This document shows positions 1-14,305 of a DNA stretch of 64,000 nt, piece after piece. How positions within the stretch are numbered: position 1 is the stretch's first letter; every line of letters begins with the position of its first letter. The stretch covers positions 41,464,498 to 41,528,497 of the forward strand of contig OX421492.1 in assembly GCA_949126835.1 (NCBI GenBank), given 5' to 3'. The position numbers were made by a program, and so were the translations under genes. Source of the DNA: Anisus vortex (Eukaryota > Mollusca > Gastropoda > Planorbidae). Under the pieces are notes generated by a model that saw only the letters and a list, made by a program, of their open reading frames with translations, did no database searches and had not been told where the DNA came from.

Positions 1-2180
1 CCTATATGTCTCTGTCCTATGCTGACACGCCTATATGTCTCAGTCCTATGCTGGCACGCCTATATGTCTCTGTCCTATGCTAGCACGCCTATATGTCTCT
101 GTCCTATGCTGGCACGCCTATATGTCTCTGTCCTATGCTGGCACGCCTATATGTCTCTGTCCTATGCTGGCACGCCTATATGTCTCTGTGGCACGCCTAT
201 ATGTCTCTGTCCTATGCTGGCACGCCTATATGTCTCTGTCTTATGCTGGCACGCCTATATGTCTCTGTCCTATGCTGGCACGCCTATATGTCTCTGTCCT
301 ATGCTGGCACGCCTATATGTCTCTGTGGCACGCCTATATGTCTCTGTCCTATGCTGGCACGCCTATATGTCTCTGTCCTATGCTGGCACGCCTATATGTC
401 TCTGTCCTATGCTAGCACGCCTATATGTCTCTGTCCTATGCTGGCACGCCTATATGTCTCTGTGGCACGCCTATATGTCTCTGTCCTATGCTGGCACGCC
501 TATATGTCTCTGTCCTATGCTGGCACGCCTATATGTCTCTGTCCTATGCTGGCTCGCCTATATGTCTCTGTCCTATGCTGGAAAGCCTATATGTCTCTGT
601 CCTATGCTGGCATGTCTATATGTCTCTGTGGCACGCCTATATGTCTCTGTCCTATGCTGGCACGCCTATATGTCTCTGTGGCACGCCTATATGTCTCTGT
701 CCTATGCTGGCACGCCTATATGTCTCTGTCCTATGCTGGCACGCCTATATGTCTCTGTCCTATGCTGGCATGTCTATATGTCTCTGTGGCACGCCTATAT
801 GTCTCTGTCCTATGCTGGCACGCCTATATGTCTCTGTGGCACGCCTATATGTCTCTGTCCTATGCTGGCACGCCTATTTGTCTCTGTCCTATGCTGGCAC
901 GCCTATATGTCTCTGTCCTATGCTGGCACGCCTATGTCTCTGTCCTATGCTAGCACGCCTATATGTCTCTGTCCTATGCTGGCACGCCTATATGTCTCTG
1001 TCCTATGCTGGCACGCCTATATGTCTCTGTCCTATGCTGGCACGCCTATATGTCTCTGTGGCACGCCTATATGTCTCTGTCCTATGCTGGCACGCCTATA
1101 TGTCTCTGTCCTATGCTGGCACGCCTATATGTCTCTGTCCTATGCTGGCACGCCTATATGTCTCTGTGGCACGCCTATGTCTCTGTCCTATGCTGGCACG
1201 CCTATATGTCTCTGTCCTATGCTGGCACGCCTATATGTCTCTGTCCTATGCTGGCACGCCTATATGTCTCTGTCATATGCTGGCACGCCTATATGTCTCT
1301 GTGGCACGCCTATATGTCTATGTCCTATGCTGGCACGCCTATATGTCTCAGTCCTATGCTGGCACGCCTATATGTCTCTGTCCTATGCTGGCACGCCTAT
1401 ATGTCTCTGTCCTATGCTGGCACGCCTATATGTCTCTGTGGAACGCCTATATGTCTCTGTCCTATGCTGGCACGCCTATATGTCTCTGTCCTATGCTGGC
1501 ACGCCTATATGTCTCTGTCCTATGCTGGCACGCCTATATGTCTCTGTCCTATGCTGGCACGCCTATATGTCTCTGTCCTGTGTTGGCACGCCTATATGTC
1601 TCTGTCCTATGCTGGCATGCCTATATGTCTCTGTCCTATGCTGGCACGCCTATATGTCTCTGTCCTATGCTGGCACGCCTATATGTCTCTGTCCTATGCT
1701 GGCACGCCTATATGTCTCTGTCCTATGTTGGCACGCCGATATGTCTCTGTCCTATGCTGGCACGCCTATATGTCTCTGTCCTATGCTGGAAAGCCTATAT
1801 GTCTCTGTCCTATGCTGGCATGTCTATATGTCTCTGTGGCACGCCTATATGTCTCTGTCCTATGCTGGCACGCCTATATGTCTCTGTGGCACGCCTATAT
1901 GTCTCTGTCCTATGCTGGCACGCCTATATGTCTCTGTCCTATGCTGGCACGCCTATATGTCTCTGTCCTATGCTGGCATGTCTATATGTCTCTGTGGCAC
2001 GCCTATATGTCTCTGTCCTATGCTGGCACGCCTATATGTCTCTGTCCTATGCTGGCACGCCTATATGTCTCTGTGGCACGCCTATATGTCTCTGTCCTAT
2101 GCTGGCACGCCTATATGTCTCTGTCCTATGCTGGCACGCCTATATGTCTCTGTCCTATGCTGGCTCGCCTATATGTCTCT
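1..2180 (+). repeat. Higher-order repeat copy 1 (offset 4,185 bp)
   Basis: Variant units in this segment recur at exactly +4,185 bp. The CTCAG variant at 41 returns at 4226, the GCTAGC variants near 415 and 953 return near 4600 and 5138, the GGAAAGCC variant at 1789 returns at 5974, and the GGCTCGCC variant at 2162 returns at 6347. After about 2,180 the registers separate. This marks a duplication of more than 2.1 kb inside the array. Confidence 0.85.
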
Positions 2181-4185
2181 GTCCTATGCTGGCACGCCTA
2201 TATGTCTCTGTGGCACGCCTATATGTCTCTGTCCTATGCTGACACGCCTATATGTCTCTGTGGCACGCCTATATGTCTCTGTCCTATGCTGGCACGCCTA
2301 TATGTCTCTGTCCTATGCTGGCACGCCTATATGTCTCTGTCCTATGCTGGCACGCCTATATGTCTCTGTGGCACGCCTATATGTCTCTGTCCTATGCTGA
2401 CACGCCTATATGTCTCTGTGGCACGCCTATATGTCTCTGTCCTATGCTGGCACGCCTATATGTCTCTGTCCTATGCTGGCACGCCTATATGTCTCTGTCC
2501 TATGCTGGCACGCCTATATGTCTCTGTCCTATGCTGGCACGCCTATATGTCTCTGTCATATGCTGGCATGTCTATATGTCTCTGTCCTATGCTGGCACGC
2601 CTATATGTCTCTGTCCTATGCTGGCACGCCTATATGTCTCTGTCCTATGCTGGCACGCCTATATGTCTCTGTCCTATGCTGGCACGCCTATATGTCTCTG
2701 TCCTATGCTGGCACGCCTATATGTCTCTGTGGCACGCCTATATGTCTCTGTCCTATGCTGGCACGCCTATTTGTCTCAGTCCTATGCTGGCACGCCTATA
2801 TGTCTCTGTCCTATGCTGGCACGCCTATATGTCTCTGTCCTATGCTGGCACGCCTATATGTCTCTGTGGCACGCCTATATGTCTCTGTCCTATGCTGGCA
2901 CGCCTATATGTCTCTGTCTTATGCTGGCACGCCTATATGTCTCTGTGGCACGCCTATATGTCTCTGTCCTATGCTGGCACGCCTATATGTCTCTGTCCTA
3001 TGCTGGCACGCCTATATGTCTCTGTGGCACGCCTATATGTCTCTGTCCTATGCTGGCACGCCTATATGTCTCTGTCCTATGCTGGCACGCCTATATGTCT
3101 CTGTCCTATGCTGGCACGCCTATATGTCTCTGTCCTATGCTGGCACGCCTATATGTCTCTGTGGCACGCCTATATGTCTCTGTCCTATGCTGGCACGCCT
3201 ATATGTCTCTGTCCTATGCTGGCACGCCTATATGTCTCTGTGGCACGCCTATATGTCTCTGTCCTATGCTGGCACGCCTATATGTCTCAGTCCTATGCTG
3301 GCACGCCTATATGTCTCTGTCCTTGGCTGGCACGCCTATATGTCTCTGTCCTATGCTGGCACGCCTATATGTCTCTGTGGCACGCCTATATGTCTATGTC
3401 CTATGCTGGCACGCCTATATGTCTCAGTCCTATGCTGGCACGCCTATATGTTTCTGTCCTATGCTGGCACGCCTATATGTCTCTGTCCTATGCTGGCACG
3501 CCTATATGTCTCCGTGGCACGCCTATATGTCTCTGTCCTATGCTGGCACGCCTATATGTCTCTGTCCTATGCTGGCACGCCTATATGTCTCTGTCCTATG
3601 CTGGCACGCCTATATGTCTCTGTCCTATGCTGGCACGCCTATATGTCTCTGTCCTATGCTGGCACGCCTATATGTCTCTGTCCTATGCTGGCATGCCTAT
3701 ATGTCTCTGTCCTATGCTGGCACGCCTATATGTCTCTGTCCTATGCTGGCACGCCTATATGTCTCTGTCCTATGCTGGCACGCCTATATGTCTCTGTCCT
3801 ATGTTGGCACGCCTATATGTCTCTGTCCTATGCTGGCACGCCTATATGTCTCTGTCCTATGCTGGAAAGCCTTTATGTCTCTGTCCTATGCTGGCATGTC
3901 TATATGTCTCTGTGGCACGCCTATATGTCTCTGTCCTATGCTGGCACGCCTATATGTCTCTGTGGCACGCGTATATGTCTCTGTCCTATGCTGGCACGCC
4001 TATATGTCTCTGTCCTATGCTGGCACGCCTATATGTCTCTGTCCTATGCTGGCATGTCTATATGTCTCTGTGGCACGCCTATATGTCTCTGTCCTATGCT
4101 GGCACGCCTATATGTCTCTGTGGCACGCCTATATGTCTCTGTCTTATGCTGGCACGCCTATATGTCTCTGTCCTATGCTGGCACG

Positions 4186-6365
4186 CCTATATGTCTATGT
4201 CCTATGCTGACACGCCTATATGTCTCAGTCCTATGCTGGCACGCCTATATGTCTCTGTCCTATGCTAGCACGCCTATATGTCTCTGTCCTATGCTGGCAC
4301 GCCTATATGTCTCTGTCCTATGCTGGCACGCCTATATGTCTCTGTCCTATGCTGGCACGCCTATATGTCTCTGTGGCACGCCTATATGTCTCTGTCCTAT
4401 GCTGGCACGCCTATATGTCTCTGTCCTATGCTGGCACGCCTATATGTCTCTGTCCTATGCTGGCACGCCTATATGTCTCTGTCCTATGCTGGCACGCCTA
4501 TATGTCTCTGTGGCACGCCTATATGTCTCTGTCCTATGCTGGCACGCCTATATGTCTCTGTCCTATGCTGGCACGTCTATATGTCTCTGTCCTATGCTAG
4601 CACGCCTATATGTCTCTGTCCTATGCTGGCACGCCTATATGTCTCTGTGGCACGCCTATGTGTCTCTGTCCTATGCTGGCACGCCTATATGTCTCTGTCC
4701 TATGCTGGCACGCCTATATGTCTCTGTCCTATGCTGGCTCGCCTATATGTCTCTGTCCTATGCTGGAAAGCCTATATGTCTCTGTCCTATGCTGGCATGT
4801 CTATATGTCTCTGTGGCACGCCTATATGTCTCTGTCCTATGCTGGCACGCCTATATGTCTCTGTGGCACGCCTATATGTCTCTGTCCTATGCTGGCACGC
4901 CTATATGTCTCTGTCCTATGCTGGCACGCCTATATGTCTCTGTCCTATGCTGGCATGTCTATATGTCTCTGTGGCACGCCTATATTTCTCTGTCCTATGC
5001 TGGCACGCCTATATGTCTCTGTGGCACGCCTATATGTCTCTGTCTTATGCTGGCACGCCTATTTGTCTCTGTCCTATGCTGGCACGCCTATATGTCTCTG
5101 TCCTATGCTGGCACGCCTATGTGTCTGTCCTATGCTAGCACGCCTATATGTCTCTGTCCTATGCTGGCACGCCTGTATGTCTCTGTCCTATGCTGGCACG
5201 CCTATATGTCTCTGTCCTATGCTGGCACGCCTATATGTCTCTGTGGCACGCCTATATGTCTCTGTCCTATGCTGGCACGCCTATATGTCTCTGTCCTATG
5301 CTGGCACGCCTATATGTCTCTGTCCTATGCTGGCACGCCTATATGTCTCTGTGGCACGCCTATGTCTCTGTCCTATGCTGGCACGCCTATATGTCTCTGT
5401 CCTATGCTGGCACGCCTATATGTCTCTGTCCTATGCTGGCACGCCTATATGTCTCTGTCATATGCTGGCACGCCTATATGTCTCTGTGGCACGCCTACAT
5501 GTCTATGTCCTATGCTGGCACGCCTATATGTCTCAGTCCTATGCTGGCACGCCTATATGTCTCTGTCCTATGCTGGCACGCCTATATGTCTCTGTCCTAT
5601 GCTGGCACGCCTATATGTCTCTGTGGCACGCCTATATGTCTCTGTCCTATGCTGGCACGCCTATATGTCTCTGTCCTATGCTGGCACGCCTATATGCCTC
5701 TGTCCTATGCTGGCACGCCTATATGTCTCTGTCCTATGCTGGCACGCCTATATGTCTCTGTCCTATGCTGGCACGCCTATATGTCTCTGTCCTATGCTGG
5801 CATGCCTATATGTCTCTGTCCTATGCTGGCACGCCTATATGTCTCTGTCCTATGCTGGCACGCCTATATGTCTCTATCCTATGCTGGCACGCCTATATGT
5901 CTCTGTCCTATGTTGGCACGCCTATATGTCTCTGTCCTATGCTGGCACGCCTATATGTCTCTGTCCTATGCTGGAAAGCCTATATGTCTCTGTCCTATGC
6001 TGGCATGTCTATATGTCTCTGTGGCACGCCTATATGTCTCTGTCCTATGCTGGCACGCCTATATGTCTCTGTGGCACGCCTATATGTCTCTGTCCTATGC
6101 TGGCACGCCTATATGTCTCTGTCCTATGCTGGCACGCCTATATGTCTCTGTCCTATGCTGGCATGTCTATATGTCTCTGTGGCACGCCTATATGTCTCTG
6201 TCCTATGCTGGCACGCCTATATGTCTCTGTCCTATGCTGGCACGCCTATATGTCTCTGTGGCACGCCTATATGTCTCTGTCCTATGCTGGCACGCCTATA
6301 TGTCTCTGTCCTATGCTGGCACGCCTATATGTCTCTGTCCTATGCTGGCTCGCCTATATGTCTCT
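4186..6365 (+). repeat. Higher-order repeat copy 2 (offset 4,185 bp)
   Basis: Partner of the segment at 1-2180. It shares the order of 29, 21 and 27-bp units and the private point variants, with a few copy-specific changes (for example a CCTATATGCC variant near 5692 and a TATATTTCTC variant near 4980), so the copies have diverged slightly since duplication. Confidence 0.85.
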
Positions 6366-7930
6366 GTCCTATGCTGGAAAGCCTATATGTCTCTGTCCTA
6401 TGCTGGCATGTCTATATGTCTCTGTGGCACGCCTATATGTCTCTGTCCTATGCTGGCACGCCTATATGTCTCTGTGGCACGCCTATATGTCTCTGTCCTA
6501 TGCTGGCACGCCTATATGTCTCTGTCCTATGCTGGCACGCCTATATGTCTCTGTCCTATGCTGGCATGTCTATATGTCTCTGTGGCACGCCTATATGTCT
6601 CTGTCCTATGCTGGCACGCCTATATGTCTCTGTGGCACGCCTATATGTCTCTGTCTTATGCTGGCACGCCTATATGTCTCTGTCCTATGCTGGCACGCCT
6701 ATATGTCTCTGTCCTATGCTGGCACGCCTATATGTCTCTGTCTTATGCTGGCACGCCTATGTCTCTGTCCTATGCTAGCACGCCTATATGTCTCTGTCCT
6801 ATGCTGGCACGCCTATATGTCTCTGTCCTATGCTGGCACGCCTATATGTCTCTGTCCTATGCTGGCACGCCTATATGTCTCTGTCCTATGCTAGCACGCC
6901 TATATGTCTCTGTCCTATGCTGGCACGCCTATATGTCTCTGTCCTATGCTGGCACGCCTATATGTCTCTGTGGCACGCCTATATGTCTCTGTCCTATGCT
7001 GGCACGCCTATATGTCTCTGTCCTATGCTGGCACGCCTATATGTCTCTGTGGCACGCCTATATGTCTCTGTCCTATGCTGGCACGCCTATATGTCTCTGT
7101 CCTATGCTGGCACGCCTATATGTCTCTGTGGCACGCCTATATGTCTCTGTCCTATGCTGGCACGCCTATATGTCCCTGTCCTATGCTGGCACGCCTATAT
7201 GTCTCAGTCCTATGCTGGCACGCCTATATGTCTCTGTCCTATGCTGGCGCGCCTATATGTCTCTGTGGCACGCCTATATGTCTCTGTCCTATGCTGGCAC
7301 GCCTATATGTCTCTGTCCTATGCTGGCACGCCTATATGTCTCTGTCCTATGCTGGCACGCCTATATGTCTCTGTCCTATGCTGGCACGCCTATATGTCTC
7401 TGTCCTATGCTGGCACGCCTATATGTCTCTGTCCTATGCTGGCATGCCTATATGTCTCTGTCCTATGCTGGCACGCCTATATGTCTCTGTGGCACGCCTA
7501 TATGTCTTTGTCCTATGCTGGCACGCCTATATGTCTCTGTGGCACGCCTATATGTCTCTGTGGCACGCCTATATGTCTTTGTCCTATGCTGGCACGCCTA
7601 TATGTCTCTGTCCTATGCTGGCACGCCTATATGTCTCTGTGGCGCGCCTATATGTCTCTGTCCTATTCTGGCACGCCTATATGAATCAGTCCTATGCTGG
7701 CACGCCTATATGTCTCTGTGGCACGCCTATATGTCTCTGTCCTATGCTGGCACGCCTATATGTCTCTGTCCTATGCTGGCACGCCTATATGTCTCTGTGG
7801 CACGCCTATATGTCTCTGTCCTATGCTGGCACGCCTATATGTCTCTGTCCTATGCTGGCACGCCTATATGTCTCTGTCCTATGCTGGCACGCCTATATGT
7901 CTCTGTCCTATGCTGGCACGCCTATATGTC
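5280..7930 (+). repeat. Higher-order block, first copy (offset 6,374 bp)
   Basis: The 27-bp unit near 5360, the GCTAGC variants near 6776 and 6893, and the GGCGCGCC/ATGAATCAG cassette at 7641-7689 all recur 6,374 bp downstream (near 11735, 13150, 13267 and 14015-14063). It overlaps the right part of the 4,186-6,365 copy, so higher-order blocks are nested and not simply tandem. Confidence 0.8.
7641..7690 (+). repeat. GGCGCGCC/ATGAATCAG marker cassette (first of 11)
   Basis: A distinctive three-unit cassette: a 21-bp unit ending GGCGCGCC, a unit with CCTATTCTGG, and one with ATATGAATCAGTCC. Further copies have ATGAATCAG at 10458, 14055, 15251, 19811, 21953, 24185, 26348, 27892, 32461 and 38030. 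The copy near 24167 reads CCAATTCTGG. Its TGA in one frame truncates the forward open frame each time. None is seen left of 7641 or right of 38040. Confidence 0.9.
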
Positions 7931-8531
7931 TCTGTCCTATTCTGGCACGCCTATATGTCTCTGTCCTATGCTGGCACGCCTATATGTCTCTGTCCTATGC
8001 TAGCACGCCTATATGTCTCTGTCCTATGCTGGCACGCCTATATGTCTCTGTCCTATGCTGGCACGCCTATATGTCTCTGTCCTATGCTGGCACGCCTATA
8101 TGTCTCTGTCCTATGCTGGCACGCCTATATGTCTCTGTCCTATGCTGGCACGCCTATATGTCTCTGTCCTATGCTGGAAAGCCTATATGTCTCTGTCCTA
8201 TGCTGGCATGTCTATATGTCTCTGTGGCACGCCTATATGTCTCTGTCCTATGCTGGCACGCCTATATGTCTCTGTGGCACGCCTATATGTCTCTGTCCTA
8301 TGCTGGCACGCCTATATGTCTCTGTCCTATGCTGGCACGCCTATATGTCTCTGTCCTATGCTGGCATGTCTATATGTCTCTGTGGCACGCCTATATGTCT
8401 CTGTCCTATGCTGGTACGCCTATATGTCTCTGTGGCACGCCTATATGTCTCTGTCTTATGCTGGCACGCCTATATGTCTCTGTCCTATGCTGGCACGCCT
8501 ATATGTCTCTGTCCTATGCTGACACGCCTAT

Positions 8532-10470
8532 ATGTCTCTGTCCTATGCTGGCACGCCTATATGTCTCTGTCCTATGCTAGCACGCCTATATGTCTCTGTC
8601 CTATGCTGGCACGCCTATATGTCTCTGTCCTATGCTGGCACGCCTATATGTCTCTGTCCTATGCTGGCACGCCTATATGTCTCTGTGGCACGCCTATATG
8701 TCTCTGTCCTATGCTGGCACGCCTATATGTCTCTGTCCTATGCTGGCACGCCTATATGTCTCTGTCCTATGCTGGCACGCCTATATGTCTCTGTGGCACG
8801 CCTATATGTCTCTGTCCTATGCTGGCACGCCTATATGTCTCTGTCCTATGCTGGCACGCCTATATGTCTCTGTCCTATGCTAGCACGCCTATATGTCTCT
8901 GTCCTATGCTGGCACGCCTATATGTCTCTGTGGCACGCCTATATGTCTCTGTCCTATGCTGGCACGCCTATATGTCTCTGTCCTATGCTGGCACGCCTAT
9001 ATGTCTCTGTCCTATGCTGGCTCGCCTATATGTCTCTGTCCTATGCTAGCACGCCTATATGTCTCTGTCCTATGCTGGCACGCCTATATGTCTCTGTCCT
9101 ATGCTGGCACGCCTATATGTCTCTGTCCTATGCTGGCACGCCTATATGTCTCTGTCCTATGCTGGCACGCCTATATGTCTCTGTCCTATGCTGGCACGCC
9201 TATATGTCTCTGTCCTATGCTGGCACGCCTATATGTCTCTGTCCTATGCTGGCACGCCTATATGTCTCTGTCCTATGCTGGCACGCCTATATGTCTCTGT
9301 CCTATGCTGGCATGTCTATATGTCTCTGTCCTATGCTGGCACGCCTATATGTCTCTGTGGCACGCCTATATGTCTCTGTCCTATGCTGGCACGCCTATAT
9401 GTCTCTGTGTCACGCCTATATGTCTCTGTCCTATGCTGGCACGCCTATATGTCTCTGTCCTATGCTGGCACGCCTATATGTCTCTGTCCTATGCTGGCAC
9501 GCCTATATGTCTCTGTCCTATGCTGGCACGCCTATATGTCTCTGTCCTATGCTGGCACGCCTATATGTCTCTGTCCTATGCTGGCACGCCTATATGTCTC
9601 TGTCCTATGCTGGCACGCCTATATGTCTCTGTGGCACGCCTATATGTCTCTGTCCTATGCTGGCATGCCTATATGTCTCTGTCCTATGCTGGCACGCCTA
9701 TATGTCTCTGTCCTATGCTGGCACGCCTATATGTCTCTGTCCTATGCTGGCACGCCTATGTGTCTCTGTCCTATGCTGGCACGCCTATATGTCTCTGTCC
9801 TATGCTGGCACGCCTATATGTCTCTGTGGCACGCCTATATGTCTCTGTCCTATGCTGGCACGCCTATATGTCTCTGTCCTATGCTGGCACGCCTATATGT
9901 CTCTGTGGCACGCCTATACGTCTCTGTCCTATGCTGGCACGCCTATATGTCTCTGTCCTATGCTGGCACGCCTATATGTCTCAGTCCTATGCTGGCACGC
10001 CTATATGTCTCTGTCCTATGCTGGCACGCCTATATGTCTCTGTGGCACGCCTATATGTCTCTGTCCTATGCTGGCACGCCTATATGTCTCTGTCCTATGC
10101 TGGCACGCCTATATGTCTCTGTCCTATGCTGGCACGCCTATATGTCTCTGTCCTATGCTGGCACGCCTATATGTCTCTGTCCTATGCTGGCACGCCTATA
10201 TGTCTCTGTCCTATGCTGGTATGCCTATATGTCTCTGTCCTATGCTGGCACGCCTATATTTCTCTGTGGCACGCCTATATGTCTTTGTCCTATGCTGGCA
10301 CGCCTATATGTCTCTGTGGCACGCCTATATGTCTCTGTGGCACGCCTATATGTCTTTGTCCTATGCTGGCACGCCTATATGTCTCTGTCCTATGCTGGCA
10401 CGCCTATATGTCTCTGTGGCGCGCCTATATGTCTCTGTCCTATTCTGGCACGCCTATATGAATCAGTCCT
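8532..10470 (+). repeat. Higher-order block, first copy (offset 11,495 bp)
   Basis: Stop-creating variants that bound the stretch 8590-8883 recur at 20085-20378, and the ATGAATCAG marker at 10458 recurs at 21953, all at exactly 11,495 bp. The 97-codon interval at 8590-8883 also recurs at 10674-10967 (offset 2,084), showing a younger local duplication. Confidence 0.8.
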
Positions 10471-11653
10471 ATGCTGGCACGCCTATATGTCTCTGTGGCA
10501 CGCCTATATGTCTCTGACCTATGCTGGCACGCCTATATGTCTCTGTCCTATGCTGGCACGCCTATATGTCTCTGTGGCACGCCTATATGTCTCTGTCCTA
10601 TGCTGACACGCCTATATGTCTCTGTCCTATGCTGGCACGCCTATATGTCTCTGTCCTATGCTAGCACGCCTATATGTCTCTGTCCTATGCTGGCACGCCT
10701 ATATGTCTCTGTCCTATGCTGGCACGCCTATATGTCTCTGTCCTATGCTGGCACGCCTATATGTCTCTGTGGCACGCCTATATGTCTCTGTCCTATGCTG
10801 GCACGCCTATATGTCTCTGTCCTATGCTGGCACGCCTATATGTCTCTGTCCTATGCTGGCACGCCTTTATGTCTCTGTGGCACGCCTATATGTCTCTGTC
10901 CTATGCTGGCACGCCTATATGTCTCTGTCCTATGCTGGCACGCCTATATGTCTCTGTCCTATGCTAGCACGCCTATATGTCTCTGTCCTATGCTGGCACG
11001 CCTATATGTCTCTGTCCTATGCTGGCACGCCTATATGTCTCTGTCCTATGCTGGCACGCCTATATGTCTCTGTCCTATGCTGGCACGCCTATATGTCTCT
11101 GTCCTATGCTGGCTCGCCTATATGTCTCTGTCCTATGCTAGCACGCCTATATGTCTCTGTCCTATGCTGGCACGCCTATATGTCTCTGTCCTATGCTGGC
11201 ACGCCTATATGTCTCTGTCCTATGCTGGCACGCCTATATGTCTCTGTCCTATGCTGGCACGCCTATATGTCTCTGTCCTATGCTGGCACGCCTATATGTC
11301 TCTGTCCTATGCTGGCACGCCTATATGTCTCTGTCCTATGCTGTCACGCCTATATGTCTCTGTCCTATGCTGGCACGCCTATATGTCTCTGTCCTATGCT
11401 GGCATGTCTATATGTCTCTGTCCTATGCTGGCACGCCTATATGTCTCTGTGGCACGCCTATATGTCTCTGTCCTATGCTGGCACGCCTATATGTCTCTGT
11501 GGCACGCCTATATGTCTCTGTCCTATGCTGGCACGCCTATATGTCTCTGTCCTATGCTGGCACGCCTATATGTCTCTGTCCTATGCTGGCACGCCTATAT
11601 GTCTCTGTCCTATGCTGGCACGCCTATATGTCTCTGTCCTATGCTGACACACG

Positions 11654-14305
11654 CCTATATGTCTCTGTCCTATGCTGGCACGCCTATATGTCTCTGTCCT
11701 ATGCTGGCACGCCTATATGTCTCTGTGGCACGCCTATGTCTCTGTCCTATGCTGGCACGCCTATATGTCTCTGTCCTATGCTGGCACGCCTATATGTCTC
11801 TGTCCTATGCTGGCACGCCTATATGTCTCTGTCATATGCTGGCACGCCTATATGTCTCTGTGGCACGCCTATATGTCTATGTCCTATGCTGGCACGCCTA
11901 TATGTCTCAGTCCTATGCTGGCACGCCTATATGTCTCTGTCCTATGCTGGCACGCCTATATGTCTCTGTCCTATGCTGGCACGCCTATATGTCTCTGTGG
12001 CACGCCTATATGTCTCTGTCCTATGCTGGCACGCCTATATGTCTCTGTCCTATGCTGGCACGCCTATATGTCTCTGTCCTATGCTGGCACGCCTATATGT
12101 CTCTGTCCTATGCTGGCACGCCTATATGTCTCTGTCCTATGCTGGCACGCCTATATGTCTCTGTCCTATGCTGGCATGCCTATATGTCTCTGTCCTATGC
12201 TGGCACGCCTATATGTCTCTGTCCTATGCTGGCACGCCTATATGTCTCTGTCCTATGCTGGCACGCCTATATGTCTCTGTCCTATGTTGGCACGCCTATA
12301 TGTCTCTGTCCTATGCTGGCACGCCTATATGTCTCTGTCCTATGCTGGAAAGCCTATATGTCTCTGTCCTATGCTGGCATGTCTATATGTCTCAGTGGCA
12401 CGCCTATATGTCTCTGTCCTATGCTGGCACGCCTATATGTCTCTGTGGCACGCCTATATGTCTCTGTCCTATGCTGGCACGCCTATATGTCTCTGTCCTA
12501 TGCTGGCACGCCTTTATGTCTCTGTCCTATGCTGGCATGTCTATATGTCTCTGTGGCACGCCTATATGTCTCTGTCCTATGCTGGCACGCCTATATGTCT
12601 CTGTCCTATGCTGGCACGCCTATATGTCTCTGTGGCACGCCTATATGTCTCTGTCCTATGCTGGCACGCCTATATGTCTCTGTCCTATGCTGGCACGCCT
12701 ATATGTCTCTGTCCTATGCTGGCTCGCCTATATGTCTCTGTCCTATGCTGGAAAGCCTATATGTCTCTGTCCTATGCTGGCATGTCTATATGTCTCTGTG
12801 GCACGCCTATATGTCTCTGTCCTATGCTGGCACGCCTATATGTCTCTGTGGCACGCCTATATGTCTCTGTCCTATGCTGGCACGCCTATATGTCTCTGTC
12901 CTATGCTGGCACGCCTATATGTCTCTGTCCTATGCTGGCATGTCTATATGTCTCTGTGGCACGCCTATATGTCTCTGTCCTATGCTGGCACGCCTATATG
13001 TCTCTGTGGCACGCCTATATGTCTCTGTCTTATGCTGGCACGCCTATATGTCTCTGTCCTATGCTGGCACGCCTATATGTCTCTGTCCTATGCTGGCACG
13101 CCTATATGTCTCTGTCCTATGCTGGCACGCCTATGTCTCTGTCCTATGCTAGCACGCCTATATGTCTCTGTCCTATGCTGGCACGCCTATATGTCTCTGT
13201 CCTATGCTGGCAAGCCTATATGTCTCTGTCCTATGCTGGCACGCCTATATGTCTCTGTCCTATGCTAGCACGCCTATATGTCTCTGTCCTATGCTGGCAC
13301 GCCTATATGTCTCTGTCCTATGCTGGCACGCCTATATGTCTCTGTGGCACGCCTATATGTCTCTGTCCTATGCTGGCACGCCTATATGTCTCTGTCCTAT
13401 GCTGGCACGCCTATATGTCTCTGTGGCACGCCTATATGTCTCTGTCCTATGCTGGCACGCCTATATGTCTCTGTCCTATGCTGGCACGCCTATATGTCTC
13501 TGTGGCACGCCTATATGTCTCTGTCCTATGCTGGCACGCCTATATGTCTCTGTCCTATGCTGGCACGCCTATATGTCTCAGTCCTATGCTGGCACGCCTA
13601 TATGTCTCTGTCCTATGCTGGCGCGCCTATATGTCTCTGTGGCACGCCTATATGTCTCTGTCCTATGCTGGCACGCCTACATGTCTCTGTCCTATGCTGG
13701 CACGCCTATATGTCTCTGTCCTATGCTGGCACGCCTATATGTCTCTGTCCTATGCTGGCACGCCTATATGTCTCTGTCCTATGCTGGCACGCCTATATGT
13801 CTCTGTCCTATGCTGGCATGCCTATATGTCTCTGTCCTATGCTGGCACGCCTATATGTCTCTGTGGCACGCCTATATGTCTTTGTCCTATGCTGGCACGC
13901 CTATATGTCTCTGTGGCACGCCTATATGTCTCTGTGGCACGCCTATATGTCTTTGTCCTATGCTGGCACGCCTATATGTCTCTGTCCTATGCTGGCACGC
14001 CTATATGTCTCTGTGGCGCGCCTATATGTCTCTGTCCTATTCTGGCACGCCTATATGAATCAGTCCTATGCTGGCACGCCTATATGTCTCTGTGGCACGC
14101 TTATATGTCTCTGTCCTATGCTGGCACGCCTATATGTCTCTGTCCTATGCTGGCACGCCTATATGTCTCTGTGGCACGCCTATATGTCTCTGTCCTATGC
14201 TGGCACGCCTATATGTCTCTGTCCTATGCTGGCACGCCTATATGTCTCTGTCCTATGCTGGCACGCCTATATGTCTCTGTCCTATGCTGGCACGCCTATA
14301 TGTCT
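11654..14305 (+). repeat. Higher-order block, second copy (offset 6,374 bp)
   Basis: Partner of 5280-7930. Its left boundary is near a unique two-base insertion (GCTGACACACGCC, about 11643-11655). A third related copy lies about 10,101-10,130 bp further on: the GCTAGC marker at 13150 matches 23251 (10,101) and the cassette at 14055 matches 24185 (10,130), a difference of exactly one 29-bp unit. Confidence 0.8.
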
